In this document: one piece after another, positions 16,738 to 25,593 of the stretch
Position numbering within the stretch: position 1 is the stretch's first letter
Layout: every line of letters begins with the position of its first letter
DNA from: CAZYQW01 sp964649825
GTDB lineage: Bacteria > Planctomycetota > B15-G4 > JADJEK01
Length of the DNA: 64,000 nt
NCBI GenBank assembly: GCA_964649825.1
Contig: CAZYQW010000081.1
Span: 1 to 64,000, forward strand
Direction of reading: 5' to 3'
Notes under the pieces: generated by a model
Seen by the model: only the letters and a program-made list of their open reading frames with translations
Databases searched by the model: none
What the model was told of the DNA's origin: nothing
Program-made: the position numbers and the translations under genes

Positions 16738-17358
16738 TCAGGAGATGCGTCGAGCGGCGTCGTACCGGCGGATCAGGCCGACGACGACTCCACGGACGGA
16801 GACCGAGTCGAGGTGAATGGGGCTCATGCTCGAGTTGGAGGGCTGCAGGCGAACGCCATTTCTCTCCCGGTAGATTCGCTTCAGCGTGACCTCGCCATCC
16901 GAGGTCGCGGCTACGACGATGTCGCCGTCGTTCGCGATTCGCCGTCGATCGACGAGCACCAGGTCGCCCTCGCTGATGTGATCCTCGATCATGCTCTCAC
17001 CTTGCACGCGCAGCAGGTGGAAGTCGCCGGGGTTCGAGATCCACGAATTCAAGTCGAACTCCTCCGGAACCTCGAACGGAGGGCATGGTGCGCCGGCGCG
17101 AACGTCGCCAAGGATCGGCAGCATCAACGAACCGAGGCCTCCATCGGGCTCGGACTCGTTGAGTTCGATCGATCGGGCCCGGTTCTTGGTTCGCTTCAGG
17201 ACGCCCTTGCTCTCTAGGGCTCGCACGTGTTCGAGGACGGTCACGCGCGAGACGTGAAAGTGCGTCGCCATCTCGTCCAGCGTCGGAGCGACTCGAAAGT
17301 TCGCGAGGAAATGCCGAATGAAGTCGAGAACCTCGAGCTGGCGCTTGGTGAAATACAT
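16738..17358 (-). CDS. lexA: LexA SOS repressor
   Basis: A 206-residue repressor of the DNA damage response. The N-terminal winged helix starts MYFTKRQLEVLDFIRHF and continues LDEMATHFHVSRVTVLEHV, followed by the RAG autocleavage site (DVRAGAP, near residue 88), the nucleophile Ser in GESMIEDH (near 121) and the general-base Lys in VTLKRIY (near 159). All elements needed for RecA-stimulated self-cleavage are present. The ATG at 17358 is chosen because the conserved LexA N-terminus starts there and the length is typical; the frame is open upstream but encodes nothing LexA-like. A 48-residue open frame lies 20 bases upstream on the same strand, suggesting one transcript. The recognition helix differs from the E. 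coli and Bacillus versions, so the SOS box may differ too. Confidence 0.95.
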   Translation of the reverse strand: MYFTKRQLEVLDFIRHFLANFRVAPTLDEMATHFHVSRVTVLEHVRALESKGVLKRTKNRARSIELNESEPDGGLGSLMLPILGDVRAGAPCPPFEVPEEFDLNSWISNPGDFHLLRVQGESMIEDHISEGDLVLVDRRRIANDGDIVVAATSDGEVTLKRIYRERNGVRLQPSNSSMSPIHLDSVSVRGVVVGLIRRYDAARRIS

Positions 17359-17378
17359 CGACGCGAGAGGTCGAGGAC

Positions 17379-17525
17379 CTAGAGGAACAAGAGAAGCGTG
17401 AGGACCAACATCATCGCCAGGGCGGCGAGGCCGTCGCGACCCAGCAGGCTCTGTGCGAGGTTGAAGTCCGACCGGAAGGCCCGTTGGTGGATGGTGGTGA
17501 GGGTGCCCGAGGTCGAAGCTCGCAT
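17379..17525 (-). CDS. 48-residue tail-anchored microprotein upstream of lexA
   Basis: An ATG at 17525 opens a 48-codon frame ending at TAG (17379-17381), 20 bases before lexA on the same strand. A good ribosome binding site (GGGAGA) lies seven bases upstream of the ATG. The first ~30 residues are soluble and polar (IHQRAFRSDFNLAQSLLG); the last 17 (GLAALAMMLVLTLLLFL) form one membrane segment that ends exactly at the C-terminus, the layout of a tail-anchored protein. Being joined to lexA, it should be LexA-controlled if the promoter lies upstream. SOS-induced small membrane proteins in other bacteria (SidA, DidA, YneA) block cell division, but I see no sequence likeness to them. The role is inference; the reading frame, ribosome binding site and hydrophobic tail are seen directly. 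Confidence 0.62.
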   Translation of the reverse strand: MRASTSGTLTTIHQRAFRSDFNLAQSLLGRDGLAALAMMLVLTLLLFL

Positions 17526-17628
17526 GGATCGGTCTCCCGAACAAAACCCAAAGGTAGGGTAAAGTTAGCCAGTCCGTATTCCGGCGCAAGGCACCACCCG
17601 AACTTTTTCCTTACATCCAACGAACGCC

Positions 17629-19278
17629 ATGGCTGACAACGAAGAATCGAACGCCACGATTCCGCAGAAGAGGATCACGGTCGGCTTCTCCGGGCCGCGG
17701 TACGTCGCGGCTCGGGCCGAGGACTGCACGTCGCTGGGAGCGGCGGACGTGGTCGTGATTGGAGGCGGCGTGGCCGGGCTGTGCGCCGCGCTCGAGGCGT
17801 CGCGGCACGCCAGCGTGGTGGTCGTGACGAAGGCCGACCTCGACGAATCGAACACGCGCTACGCACAGGGCGGGATCGCCGCCGTCCTGGGCGAAGACGA
17901 CTCCTTCGCCCACCACGTCGAGGACACGCTCGCCGCCGGCGCGGCGCTCTGCCATCGCGACGTCGTCGAGGCGATCGTGAAGAAGGGGCCGGCCGCGATC
18001 CAGCACCTCATCGATCTCGGTGGCAGCTTCGACATGAGCGGGGACAACGTCGACCTGTCGATGGAGGGTGGTCACACCCGGGGGCGGGTGATCCATGCGC
18101 GGGGCGACGCGACGGGGCTCGAGGTGCAGAGCGTCCTGGAGGCCCGCGTGCGGGCGGAGTCGCGTATCCGCGTCCTCGAGAACACGTTCGCGGTCGATCT
18201 CGTGACCGCCGACGGCGCGATCACCGGGGTCGTCGTACTGCCCCACAAAGGGCGATTCACTCTGCTGCGGTGCCGGTCGGTCGTCCTCGCCGCGGGCGGC
18301 GCCGGGCAGATCTACCGTGAGACGACGAACCCGTCGGTCGCCACCGGCGACGGGCTCGCGATGGCGTTCCGCGCCGGCGCGCGGCTGCGCGGCCTCGAGT
18401 TCTATCAGTTCCACCCGACGACGCTCTACGTGCCCGGCGTGCCGCGCATGCTGATCTCGGAGACGGTGCGCGGAGAGGGGGGCATCCTTCGGGATCGACA
18501 CGGCGTCCGTTTCATGCCGGACGTCCATTCGCAGGCCGAGCTCGCGCCGCGCGACGTCGTGGCGCGGGCCATCGTGAAACGCATGATCGAGACCGGCGAC
18601 TCGTGCGGCTACCTCGACGTCACGCACATCGATCAGCAGCACTTCCGGAGTCGATTCCCGGGGATCACGCGGGTGCTCGACGAGTATCGGATCGACTTCG
18701 CGCGCGAGCCGATCCCGATCCATCCTGCGGCGCACTACATGATCGGCGGCGTCGTCGCCGACGTGGACGGATTCACGTCGGTGCGCGGGCTCTTCGCGGT
18801 CGGGGAGGTGTCGTCGACCGGCCTGCATGGCTCGAACCGCCTCGGCTCGAACTCGCTGCTCGAGGGACTGGTCTGCGGGACGAACGCGGGGCGGCACGCG
18901 GCGGACGTCGCGCCGGCGCCGGCCGCACCGTACGACGAAGGCGACATGCCGACGGCGGTCGCGCCGGTGACGTTGGACCGTCGCGATCTCTGGAACTCGC
19001 TGCGCTCCGTGATGTGGAAGCGCGTTGCGATCCAGCGCGACGAGATCAGCCTCAAGTTTGCCGTCGAACGCCTCGCGCGTTGGTCGGAGCTGCTCTTCCG
19101 GACGCGATTCGAGGACGGGGCCGGGCTGGAGCTCGTGAACTCGATGACGCTCGCGCGCCTCGTCACCGCGGCCGCACTCTTCCGTGAGGAGAGTCGAGGA
19201 ACGCACTTCCGGAGCGACCACCCCGAGACCGACGACTCGAACTGGCGCATCGACCTGACGATGGAACGCTCGCGCTGA
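17629..19278 (+). CDS. nadB: L-aspartate oxidase
   Basis: A 549-residue flavoprotein that oxidises L-aspartate to iminoaspartate, the first step of de novo NAD synthesis. The FAD-binding Rossmann motif DVVVIGGGVAGLCAA lies near residue 40, then NTRYAQGGIAAVLGEDDS, a segment diagnostic of NadB. EFYQFHPTTLY, the catalytic region RGEGGILRD, and HPAAHYMIGGVVAD with SSTGLHGSNRLGSNSLLEG complete the family pattern. The C-terminal helical domain is present. The first ~38 residues are an extension relative to E. coli NadB. The start lacks an obvious ribosome binding site. It is read divergently from the lexA operon; nadA and nadC are not in the window. Confidence 0.95.
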   Translation: MADNEESNATIPQKRITVGFSGPRYVAARAEDCTSLGAADVVVIGGGVAGLCAALEASRHASVVVVTKADLDESNTRYAQGGIAAVLGEDDSFAHHVEDTLAAGAALCHRDVVEAIVKKGPAAIQHLIDLGGSFDMSGDNVDLSMEGGHTRGRVIHARGDATGLEVQSVLEARVRAESRIRVLENTFAVDLVTADGAITGVVVLPHKGRFTLLRCRSVVLAAGGAGQIYRETTNPSVATGDGLAMAFRAGARLRGLEFYQFHPTTLYVPGVPRMLISETVRGEGGILRDRHGVRFMPDVHSQAELAPRDVVARAIVKRMIETGDSCGYLDVTHIDQQHFRSRFPGITRVLDEYRIDFAREPIPIHPAAHYMIGGVVADVDGFTSVRGLFAVGEVSSTGLHGSNRLGSNSLLEGLVCGTNAGRHAADVAPAPAAPYDEGDMPTAVAPVTLDRRDLWNSLRSVMWKRVAIQRDEISLKFAVERLARWSELLFRTRFEDGAGLELVNSMTLARLVTAAALFREESRGTHFRSDHPETDDSNWRIDLTMERSR

Positions 19279-19311
19279 GGGCGCATCGCGTGCATCATCC
19301 CGAAGCGACCC

Positions 19312-19929
19312 TTATCGCGGAACCCAGAGCGCGGTCCCTTCGACGAGCTCGGCACGGTCGTTGGAAGGCAGCCCCGCGTTCACGCGGCGGAGGGGCCGCG
19401 TGCGATCGCTCGACCCGTACTGGCGGAGCGCGACGTCGGACAGGGACTCGCCGCGCGCCACCGAATAGCGATCGTAGCGTTCGACCGTGATCGACAACGC
19501 GGTCCCCGGCTCGATCGCGTTCGGATCGGCGAGCCCATTCTCGCGTGCCACTCGCTGCACCAGGTGCTCGGCCGCGGAGCCCAGGTAGTCCCGTACGATC
19601 GCTCCCAGCACGTCCCCGCTCTGCACGACGTAGCGGAAGCGCTTCGGCGGCGATGCCCCGGCCGCGTCGTCGGTCGGGCCGCGGGATTCCACGTCGGCTC
19701 CATGGTCGGGTTCGTGGGGATCGCCTCCATCCGACCTGTCGCTCGACTTGGCGGTCGCCGTCGATCCGGACCCGTCGCGGACGGCGCCCCGTCCGCCCAG
19801 GACGACTCGATAGACGGGTCCGTCGGCCTCGCGCCAAGCGTCAGGATCCGGCTTGCCGAACTCGACGAACGTGATTCCCGCCGCGACCAGGAGGAGCAGC
19901 AGCAGGAATCCGATCGTCTTGCGACGCAC
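19312..19929 (-). CDS. Membrane-anchored protein with two LysM domains
   Basis: A 205-residue protein with an N-terminal membrane segment (KTIGFLLLLLLVAAGITFVEF, about residues 4-23), a low-complexity polar linker (about 45-95), then two LysM modules: FRYVVQSGDVLGAIVRDYLG... and DRYSVARGESLSDVALRQYG..., which bind peptidoglycan. The GTG at 19929 is chosen because GGAGG lies five bases upstream and the membrane segment follows at once. It is the last gene of a run rplS-secDF-LysM on the minus strand, 20 bases after secDF. It probably sits in the inner membrane with LysM modules in the periplasm. Confidence 0.82.
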   Translation of the reverse strand: MRRKTIGFLLLLLLVAAGITFVEFGKPDPDAWREADGPVYRVVLGGRGAVRDGSGSTATAKSSDRSDGGDPHEPDHGADVESRGPTDDAAGASPPKRFRYVVQSGDVLGAIVRDYLGSAAEHLVQRVARENGLADPNAIEPGTALSITVERYDRYSVARGESLSDVALRQYGSSDRTRPLRRVNAGLPSNDRAELVEGTALWVPR

Positions 19930-19949
19930 GATGTCCTCCGAGCGACGGG

Positions 19950-22820
19950 TTACGCGACGGCGCTGCCGTACTTCATCCGCTTGCCGGACTTCTTCTCGGC
20001 TCGCGCGGTCAGCCAGAGGAGCATGGGGCTCGCGATGAAGACGGTGGAGTAGGTGCCGACCGCCACCCCGATTATGATCACGAAGGCGAACCCCTCGAGC
20101 ACGTTTCGCTGCCCGTAGTTCACGACGAACAACACGATCACGGCCATCAACGTGGTGAGCGAGGTGAGGATCGTTCGCGCCAGCGTCTGGTTGGTCGAGA
20201 GGTTGATGACCTCGGCGAGGGGCTTGTTCACGCGCGGCAGGTTCTCGCGCACGCGGTCGAAGATCACGATCGTGTCGTTCAGCGAGTAGCCGACGATCGT
20301 CAGGAACGCGCCTACCATCGTGAGATCGAGCTCGATATTGACGAGCCCCGTCATGTGGACGAGCGCCACCGCTCCGAGTCCGAACAGCACGTCGTGAACG
20401 GTCGCGACGCACGCCGCGATCCCCCACGTGAAGTCGGCGAAGCGGATGCGGATGTAGATCAGGATGAAGAAGATCGCGACGACGATGGCCTTGATGGCGT
20501 TGTCGGTGAGCTCCTTCCCGACGCGCCCACTGATGAACTCGCTCTCCGGAATCGGATCCGACAGGCGCACGCCGCCGGGGAGGTCGATGAGCGACGCGGT
20601 CGCCTCGCCGCGCACCTTGTCCTTGCTCGCCGGCACGTTGTACTGCACCGCGACGTCATACGAGTCGGTCGGACTCGTCCCGTTGGTCGGGACGATCGAT
20701 ACGACAGTGAGCTGCTCCTGCAGCCGGCCTTCGATCACCTCCTGCGCGACCGGGCCCGTGAAGTGGAGCGTGAACGACGCGTTCGTGCGGTCGCCGTCGG
20801 GGACGACCTCGAGGTCCGCGACCGCGTCCGGGACCATCTTGTCGCCGAGCATCTCGTGGAGGGCGGCGACGTAGTCCTCGTTCGCGGCGGCGGCGTCGTC
20901 CCCGGTCGAGCGGATCGTGATCCGGAAGTTCCGAGTGCCGCCATCGGCGGCCGCGTCCCCTTCGACGTCGAGCATCGACACGACCTGGACGCCGTCCCAG
21001 CGCGCGTCCAGGATGTCCTTGATCTGCTCCCCTTGCTGGGGCTCGGTGAAGCGGACGCTCGCCTGGAAGCCGCCGGCGAAGTCGAGCCCTTGGAGCGCCT
21101 TGTAGTCGTACGCGAAGACCGCGAGGCCGGCGACGATGAGGCCGGTCGACGTGATCACGCTCGCGCGCAGGTACTTGGTGAACTGGATGTTCGTCTCGCC
21201 GACGATCCGCAGGACCTTCAACGACTTGATGCGGTCCCGCGCGAGGCCGTAGGCGAACAACACTTTCGACCCGACGAGCGAGGCGAACATCGTGGTGAGG
21301 ATGCCGAGCATCAGGGTGACGGCGAACCCTCGGATCGGACCGGACCCGAACCTGAACAGGATGAAGCCCGCGATGAACGTCGTCGCTTGCGCGTCGACGA
21401 TCGTGACGAACGCGCGCTCGAAGCCGTTCTTGATCGACTGGGCGATGGTCTTGCCCTTCTCGCGCTCTTCGTAGATCCGCTCGTTGATCAAGATGTTCTG
21501 GTCGACCGCCATGCCGACGGTGAGCATGATGCCGGCGATGCCGGGCAGGGTGAGCGTCGCCTCGATGAACCCGAGCCCGCCGATCATCATGTACATGCCG
21601 AGCCCGAGGGTCAGGCAGGAGATCACGCCCATCCTGCGGTAGTAGACGAGCATGAACGCCACGATGAGGATCGAGGCGACGATGCCGGCCACGATCCCGC
21701 GACGGATGGACGCTTCGCCGAGGGTCGGCCCGATCGTCGCCTTGGAGAGCTTCTCCGGTTTCACCTGGAGCGAGCCGGACGACAGGACCGTACGAAGCTC
21801 CTTCACCTCCGCGGTGTTGAACCCGGAGCCGCCGCCCTCGATGATTCCATTCCGATCGATCCGCGAGTTCAGGACCGGCGCCGTCTCCACCTCGCCGTCG
21901 ATGACGATCGCCATCTGACGGCCCTTGTTCTTCTCGGTGAACTCACCGAAGTCGGACGCGCGCGCCGACTTGATCTCGAACCCCAGCGCGGGCCGGCCGG
22001 CGTCGTCGGTGCTCGGGAACGTGTCTTCGATGTCCTCGCCGGTGATGAGCTCCGACGCATCGTCGCTCACCTCGAGAAGCACGAACGGGAACGCCTGCTT
22101 CGACGGGTTGTTCTCGAGTTCCTTCGTCGACCAGGGATACCAGCGGTAGCTGAGGCCGCCGGTCGACGGAACGTCGAACTGGCTCAGGTTCACGCTGCGC
22201 GGCGTCCAGGTACGGTTCTCGTCGTCCTGCTTCTTCAGGTACGCCTCGATCTCGGCGCGCTTCTCCTGGAGGTTGACGACGCCGGGCCGATCTTCGGCGA
22301 CGATGCGGAACTCGAGCCGGCCGAGGCTCATCACGACGTTCTCGTACGACTGCGACTCCTCCATCGAGACGCCGGGAAGCTCGATGATGATCTCGTCGCG
22401 GCCGGCGCCGCGGGTCGAGAGCTCCTTGACGCCGAGGTTGTCGAGGCGGGCCCGATAGGTATCGATCGTGCGCTCGATCGTGTCCTCGTGGCGATCCGCC
22501 GGGATGTCTTCCAGATCGACCCTGTAGCGGAGCATCGTGCCGCCCTTGAGGTCGAGCCCGAGGTTCAAGTCGAACTCGACGTTGAACCACTTCTCGTCGA
22601 CGATCCTCGAACGATCGAGGCTCACTCGATACCCGGAGGCTCGCTCGACGAGCTTGCTGGTCTCGTCCTCGTCCTTCACCTTGCCGGTGATGACCGTCCC
22701 GTCGTCGAGCGTGAACTTCGTGCGTCGCTCGAAGAGCCCGACCGTCGCGAGGACGATCGCGCCGAGGATGAGCAGCGTCTTCGCGCTCAGGTCGGGGACC
22801 AACGTCTGGTTTTGCGCCAT
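19950..22820 (-). CDS. secDF: Protein translocase SecD-SecF fusion
   Basis: A 956-residue membrane protein that uses the proton gradient to pull proteins through SecYEG. The N-terminal half is SecD: a first membrane segment (about residues 12-28), the family motif LNLGLDLKGGTMLRY, a long periplasmic domain, and five more membrane helices with GMAVDQNILINERIYEE. The SecF half follows without a break, with its motif GLDFAGGFQASVRF and the conserved helix SLNDTIVIFDRVREN. Fused SecDF is usual in some phyla. The ATG at 22820 is preferred to 22871 because the SecD membrane segment follows and GGGAG lies 11 bases upstream. An upstream gene for YajC is not seen. It sits between rplS and the LysM gene. 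Confidence 0.95.
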   Translation of the reverse strand: MAQNQTLVPDLSAKTLLILGAIVLATVGLFERRTKFTLDDGTVITGKVKDEDETSKLVERASGYRVSLDRSRIVDEKWFNVEFDLNLGLDLKGGTMLRYRVDLEDIPADRHEDTIERTIDTYRARLDNLGVKELSTRGAGRDEIIIELPGVSMEESQSYENVVMSLGRLEFRIVAEDRPGVVNLQEKRAEIEAYLKKQDDENRTWTPRSVNLSQFDVPSTGGLSYRWYPWSTKELENNPSKQAFPFVLLEVSDDASELITGEDIEDTFPSTDDAGRPALGFEIKSARASDFGEFTEKNKGRQMAIVIDGEVETAPVLNSRIDRNGIIEGGGSGFNTAEVKELRTVLSSGSLQVKPEKLSKATIGPTLGEASIRRGIVAGIVASILIVAFMLVYYRRMGVISCLTLGLGMYMMIGGLGFIEATLTLPGIAGIMLTVGMAVDQNILINERIYEEREKGKTIAQSIKNGFERAFVTIVDAQATTFIAGFILFRFGSGPIRGFAVTLMLGILTTMFASLVGSKVLFAYGLARDRIKSLKVLRIVGETNIQFTKYLRASVITSTGLIVAGLAVFAYDYKALQGLDFAGGFQASVRFTEPQQGEQIKDILDARWDGVQVVSMLDVEGDAAADGGTRNFRITIRSTGDDAAAANEDYVAALHEMLGDKMVPDAVADLEVVPDGDRTNASFTLHFTGPVAQEVIEGRLQEQLTVVSIVPTNGTSPTDSYDVAVQYNVPASKDKVRGEATASLIDLPGGVRLSDPIPESEFISGRVGKELTDNAIKAIVVAIFFILIYIRIRFADFTWGIAACVATVHDVLFGLGAVALVHMTGLVNIELDLTMVGAFLTIVGYSLNDTIVIFDRVRENLPRVNKPLAEVINLSTNQTLARTILTSLTTLMAVIVLFVVNYGQRNVLEGFAFVIIIGVAVGTYSTVFIASPMLLWLTARAEKKSGKRMKYGSAVA

Positions 22821-22931
22821 CTCGGGCTCAGCTCCCGCTGCAGATCGATTCGAGGCGTCGAGTCGGATCATCCGGACGCCGGGGTGTTCGGTGCCGTCGA
22901 GCTTCTCCGCTCGACGCGCCCGCGTGATTGC

Positions 22932-23342
22932 TCAGGACTCGGTGGACTCGGACTCGGCCGCGGCCCGCTTCCGGCCTGCTTTGCCCGCCTTGTCCGAGGC
23001 GGAGCGCTTCTCGGTGATGCGCGCAGCCTTGCCCGTCCGGCCGCGCAGATAGTACAGCTTCGCGCGCCGCACGCGACCGCGCCGCTTGACCGTGACTCCC
23101 GCGACCTTCGGCGAATGGACCGGGAAGACGCGCTCGACGCCCTCGCCCTGGACGATCCGCCGGACGGTGAACGTCCGGGCGACGCCGGAGCCCTTGATTC
23201 CGATCACGACGCCGTTGAAGACCTGGACGCGCTCTTTGTCGCCTTCCTTGATCTTCACCTCGACGTCGACCGTGTCGCCGACCCCGAACGACGGGATCGA
23301 CTCCTTCATGTTCTTGGCATCGAGATTACGAATGAGCTGCAT
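22932..23342 (-). CDS. rplS: 50S ribosomal protein L19
   Basis: A 136-residue ribosomal protein of the large subunit at the 30S-50S interface. Family markers are IPSFGVGDTVDVEVKIKEGD, RVQVFNGVVIGIKG, FTVRRIVQGEGVERVFPVHSP and RRGRVRRAKLYYLRGRTGKAARI. Typical L19 ends near that last block; here a Lys/Ala/Glu-rich tail of about 25 residues follows. The ATG at 23342 starts the conserved MQLIRNLDAK. trmD lies immediately upstream on the same strand (36 bases), the classical trmD-rplS order, and secDF follows 111 bases downstream. Confidence 0.97.
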   Translation of the reverse strand: MQLIRNLDAKNMKESIPSFGVGDTVDVEVKIKEGDKERVQVFNGVVIGIKGSGVARTFTVRRIVQGEGVERVFPVHSPKVAGVTVKRRGRVRRAKLYYLRGRTGKAARITEKRSASDKAGKAGRKRAAAESESTES

Positions 23343-23377
23343 CGCCTGCTCCCACGTGCTGCGGGGACGTCGCCCCG

Positions 23378-24100
23378 TCATGATTCCGGGTCTGGATCGC
23401 GCGGAGCCGCGCCGGCGGCGGCTCCTTCGTGTTTCGTTCCTCCGCGCCGAGCGCGGGTCCTGTGGATCGCCTGCTCTCGCCGCCACGCATCGATCTCGCC
23501 GTGGTGGCCCGAGAGCAGCACCTCCGGAACGGTCAACCCCCGGAACTCCCGGGGCCGCGTGTACTGCGGATGGTCCAAGAGACCGTTCCGGAACGACTCG
23601 TGGACCGCCGACTCCGCGTCGCCGAGTACGCCGGGGAGGAGCCGCGAGATCCCATCGATGAGCACCATCGCAGGCACCTCGCCGCCCGAGAGCACGTAAT
23701 CGCCGATCGAGATCTCCTCCCAGGAGATGCCGCGGCGCACGCGCTCGTCGAACCCTTCGTACCGGCCACACAGGAGCAGCAGCTCCGCGTGCCGTGCCAA
23801 CCTCTCGATCGTCGCCTGATCCAACGGATCTCCGTCCGGCGTCAGCAGGACCCGATGCATCGGGCCGCGCTCCGCCTCGAGCGTCTCGACCGCGGCGAAG
23901 ATCGGCTCCGGCTTCAACAGCATGCCCGGGCCACCTCCGAACGGCCGATCATCCACGGTTCCATGCCTGTCCTTGGCGAAGCGCCGAAAGTCGATCCGAT
24001 CGATCTCGAGGGCGCCCTTCTCCTGGGCGATTCGAACGATGCTTTCGTTCAGAAAGCCGTCGAACAACCCCGGGAACAGGGTCAGGACGTGGATGTGCAT
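23378..24100 (-). CDS. trmD: tRNA (guanine-N1-)-methyltransferase
   Basis: A 240-residue SPOUT-class enzyme that makes m1G37 in tRNAs such as tRNA-Pro, preventing frameshifting. The sequence starts MHIHVLTLFPGLFDGFL and includes FGGGPGMLLKPEPI, the trefoil-knot SAM-binding segments LLLCGRYEGFDERV and SIGDYVLSGGE, and the C-terminal QYTRPREFRG. The ATG at 24100 is chosen by family start. The usual upstream partners rpsP and rimM are missing here; instead ribE is read divergently. The last ~20 residues after HRTRARR are a low-complexity extension. Confidence 0.96.
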   Translation of the reverse strand: MHIHVLTLFPGLFDGFLNESIVRIAQEKGALEIDRIDFRRFAKDRHGTVDDRPFGGGPGMLLKPEPIFAAVETLEAERGPMHRVLLTPDGDPLDQATIERLARHAELLLLCGRYEGFDERVRRGISWEEISIGDYVLSGGEVPAMVLIDGISRLLPGVLGDAESAVHESFRNGLLDHPQYTRPREFRGLTVPEVLLSGHHGEIDAWRREQAIHRTRARRGGTKHEGAAAGAAPRDPDPES

Positions 24101-24165
24101 CCGTCTTTGGATTGACGACCAGACCGCCCGTGACGTCGGCACGTCGCTCGTTCGCACGCGGGAAG

Positions 24166-24196
24166 TTGATCGAGGTCGGCAAAAGAGGCGTATGCT
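24166..24196 (+). promoter_or_regulatory. Possible sigma-70-type promoter for ribE
   Basis: TTGATC (24166-24171) and TATGCT (24191-24196) are separated by 19 bases, upstream of the ribE start at 24254. Spacing is at the long end, so this is tentative. No FMN riboswitch fold was recognised in the leader. Confidence 0.3.
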
Positions 24197-24253
24197 ACCA
24201 GGCCCCGTGCGCTGATCAAGGTTTCGATGACAGGCGCGGTTACGGAGATTCGC

Positions 24254-24895
24254 GTGTTCACGGGCATCATCGAGGGGCAAGGGAGGATCACCGACGTCGT
24301 GGTCCGCGACGACGGGGCGGGGTTGACGATCGACCTGGCGGCCGTCGCGGAGGGGGTTCGGATCGGCGACTCGATCAGCGTCGATGGGTGCTGCCTCACC
24401 GTCGTGACCCTCGAAAAGACCACCGCCCGGTTCGACGCGGTTCCCGAAACCACTTCCAGGACGACGCTTGGGGGATTCATCGCCGGGCGTCGGGTGAATC
24501 TCGAACGGGCGCTGCGGCTGGGCGACCGGCTCGGCGGTCATCTGGTTTCCGGACACGTCGACGCCGTCGGCCATGTTCGGGGGCGCGCGTCCCGCGGCTC
24601 GGAGGAGCGATTCGAGATCGAGGCGCCCTCCCGGTTCCACCCGTTCCTCGTGGAGAAAGGCTCGATCGCGGTGGACGGCATCAGCCTGACCGTCGCCGCG
24701 GTGAACGAATCCGGGTTCGCCGCCGCGATCGTGCCGCACACGCTCGCGGTCACCACGCTTGGGGAGCGCGACGTCGGCGCTCCCGTGAACCTCGAGTTCG
24801 ACGTCCTCGCCAAGTGGGTCGACCGTCTGGTGCGGCACGGACGGATCGAAACGGGGACGCCGCTCGCGAACCTGCTGCGACCCGCGCCGCGGTGA
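24254..24895 (+). CDS. ribE: Riboflavin synthase alpha chain
   Basis: A 213-residue enzyme that dismutates two 6,7-dimethyl-8-ribityllumazine molecules into riboflavin. It shows the two homologous lumazine-binding halves: FTGIIEGQGRI...VDGCCLTVV and SGHVDAVGHVRGRA...VDGISLTVAAVN. The GTG at 24254 is chosen because the conserved FTGII follows at once and GGAG lies six bases upstream; an in-frame start at 24227 would add nine residues unusual for the family. The gene stands alone: other riboflavin genes are not nearby. Its stop is four bases from the stop of the convergent DUF2911 gene. Confidence 0.95.
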   Translation: MFTGIIEGQGRITDVVVRDDGAGLTIDLAAVAEGVRIGDSISVDGCCLTVVTLEKTTARFDAVPETTSRTTLGGFIAGRRVNLERALRLGDRLGGHLVSGHVDAVGHVRGRASRGSEERFEIEAPSRFHPFLVEKGSIAVDGISLTVAAVNESGFAAAIVPHTLAVTTLGERDVGAPVNLEFDVLAKWVDRLVRHGRIETGTPLANLLRPAPR

Positions 24896-24899
24896 CGCT

Positions 24900-25514
24900 C
24901 TACGAGCCGGCGGGCTTCATCACGATCGGCGCGGTCAACCGGTGCGGTCCGAACTCGATCGAGAGGGTCGCGTGATCGCGGCTCGCCGGATCACGCTCGA
25001 GCCGCATCGTCAGCTTCGCCGTCTTCGAGTCCTTCCGCTCGTGCGCCATCACGATCTTGCGCCCGCCGGTCGTGAAGTGCGCGTGGTACGAATCGAGCTG
25101 GTCCCCGTAGACGGACTTCGGGTCGAGGGCGAACATGCGCCACTCGTCGTCCGCCCCGTACTCGAGCACGAGGTAGTAGTAGCCGGCCGGGATCCCGGTT
25201 CCCGCGATCTCGAGGTCGATGTTCGTGTCCAGGTTCGTCCAGAAGTTCTGTCCGAGTCGCCAGCGGCGATCGCGCTGCCCGTCGATCTGTGCGTCGTATG
25301 CGTCGTTCCACGGCGGCTGCCCGTAATCGATCGCGAACTGACCGATCGATCCGCCCGTCGGCTCGCTTCCCTTCGGTCCCCAGTAGAAGATGCGCGCGTT
25401 TCCGCGCTGGCTCGCCTCGGGGTAGGACTGCTGGGTCTGCGGCTGGACGCGCGCGGTGTAGCCGGCCGCGGCACCCGCGGCGAGCACGGAGCCGAGGACG
25501 AGAAGGGTACGCAT
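24900..25514 (-). CDS. Exported DUF2911-family protein
   Basis: A 204-residue protein with signal peptide (MRTLLVLGSVLAAGAAAGYTA). The body matches DUF2911 proteins: ARIFYWGPKG, WRLGQNFWTNLDTNIDLEIAG, PAGYYYLVLEYGADDEWRMF and a closing beta-rich section. The family is common in Bacteroidetes and Planctomycetota; its function is unknown. The ATG at 25514 is taken because the signal peptide follows; GGAGGATCC lies directly upstream on this strand. It may be transcribed with the SlyD-type gene 79 bases upstream. Confidence 0.75.
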   Translation of the reverse strand: MRTLLVLGSVLAAGAAAGYTARVQPQTQQSYPEASQRGNARIFYWGPKGSEPTGGSIGQFAIDYGQPPWNDAYDAQIDGQRDRRWRLGQNFWTNLDTNIDLEIAGTGIPAGYYYLVLEYGADDEWRMFALDPKSVYGDQLDSYHAHFTTGGRKIVMAHERKDSKTAKLTMRLERDPASRDHATLSIEFGPHRLTAPIVMKPAGS

Positions 25515-25593
25515 GGAGGATCCTCCGCGGGAGCAGAGAGCGGCCGCGGGGAGTACGGCCGCCGAGATCCTCGGTTGGGTGTTTTCCGCGCCA

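Noticed and set aside
17526..17628. LexA binding site
   Set aside because: Several GAAC words occur between the lexA operon and nadB but none forms a known palindrome or direct repeat with correct spacing.
24101..24253. FMN riboswitch before ribE
   Set aside because: None of the conserved RFN-element segments was seen.
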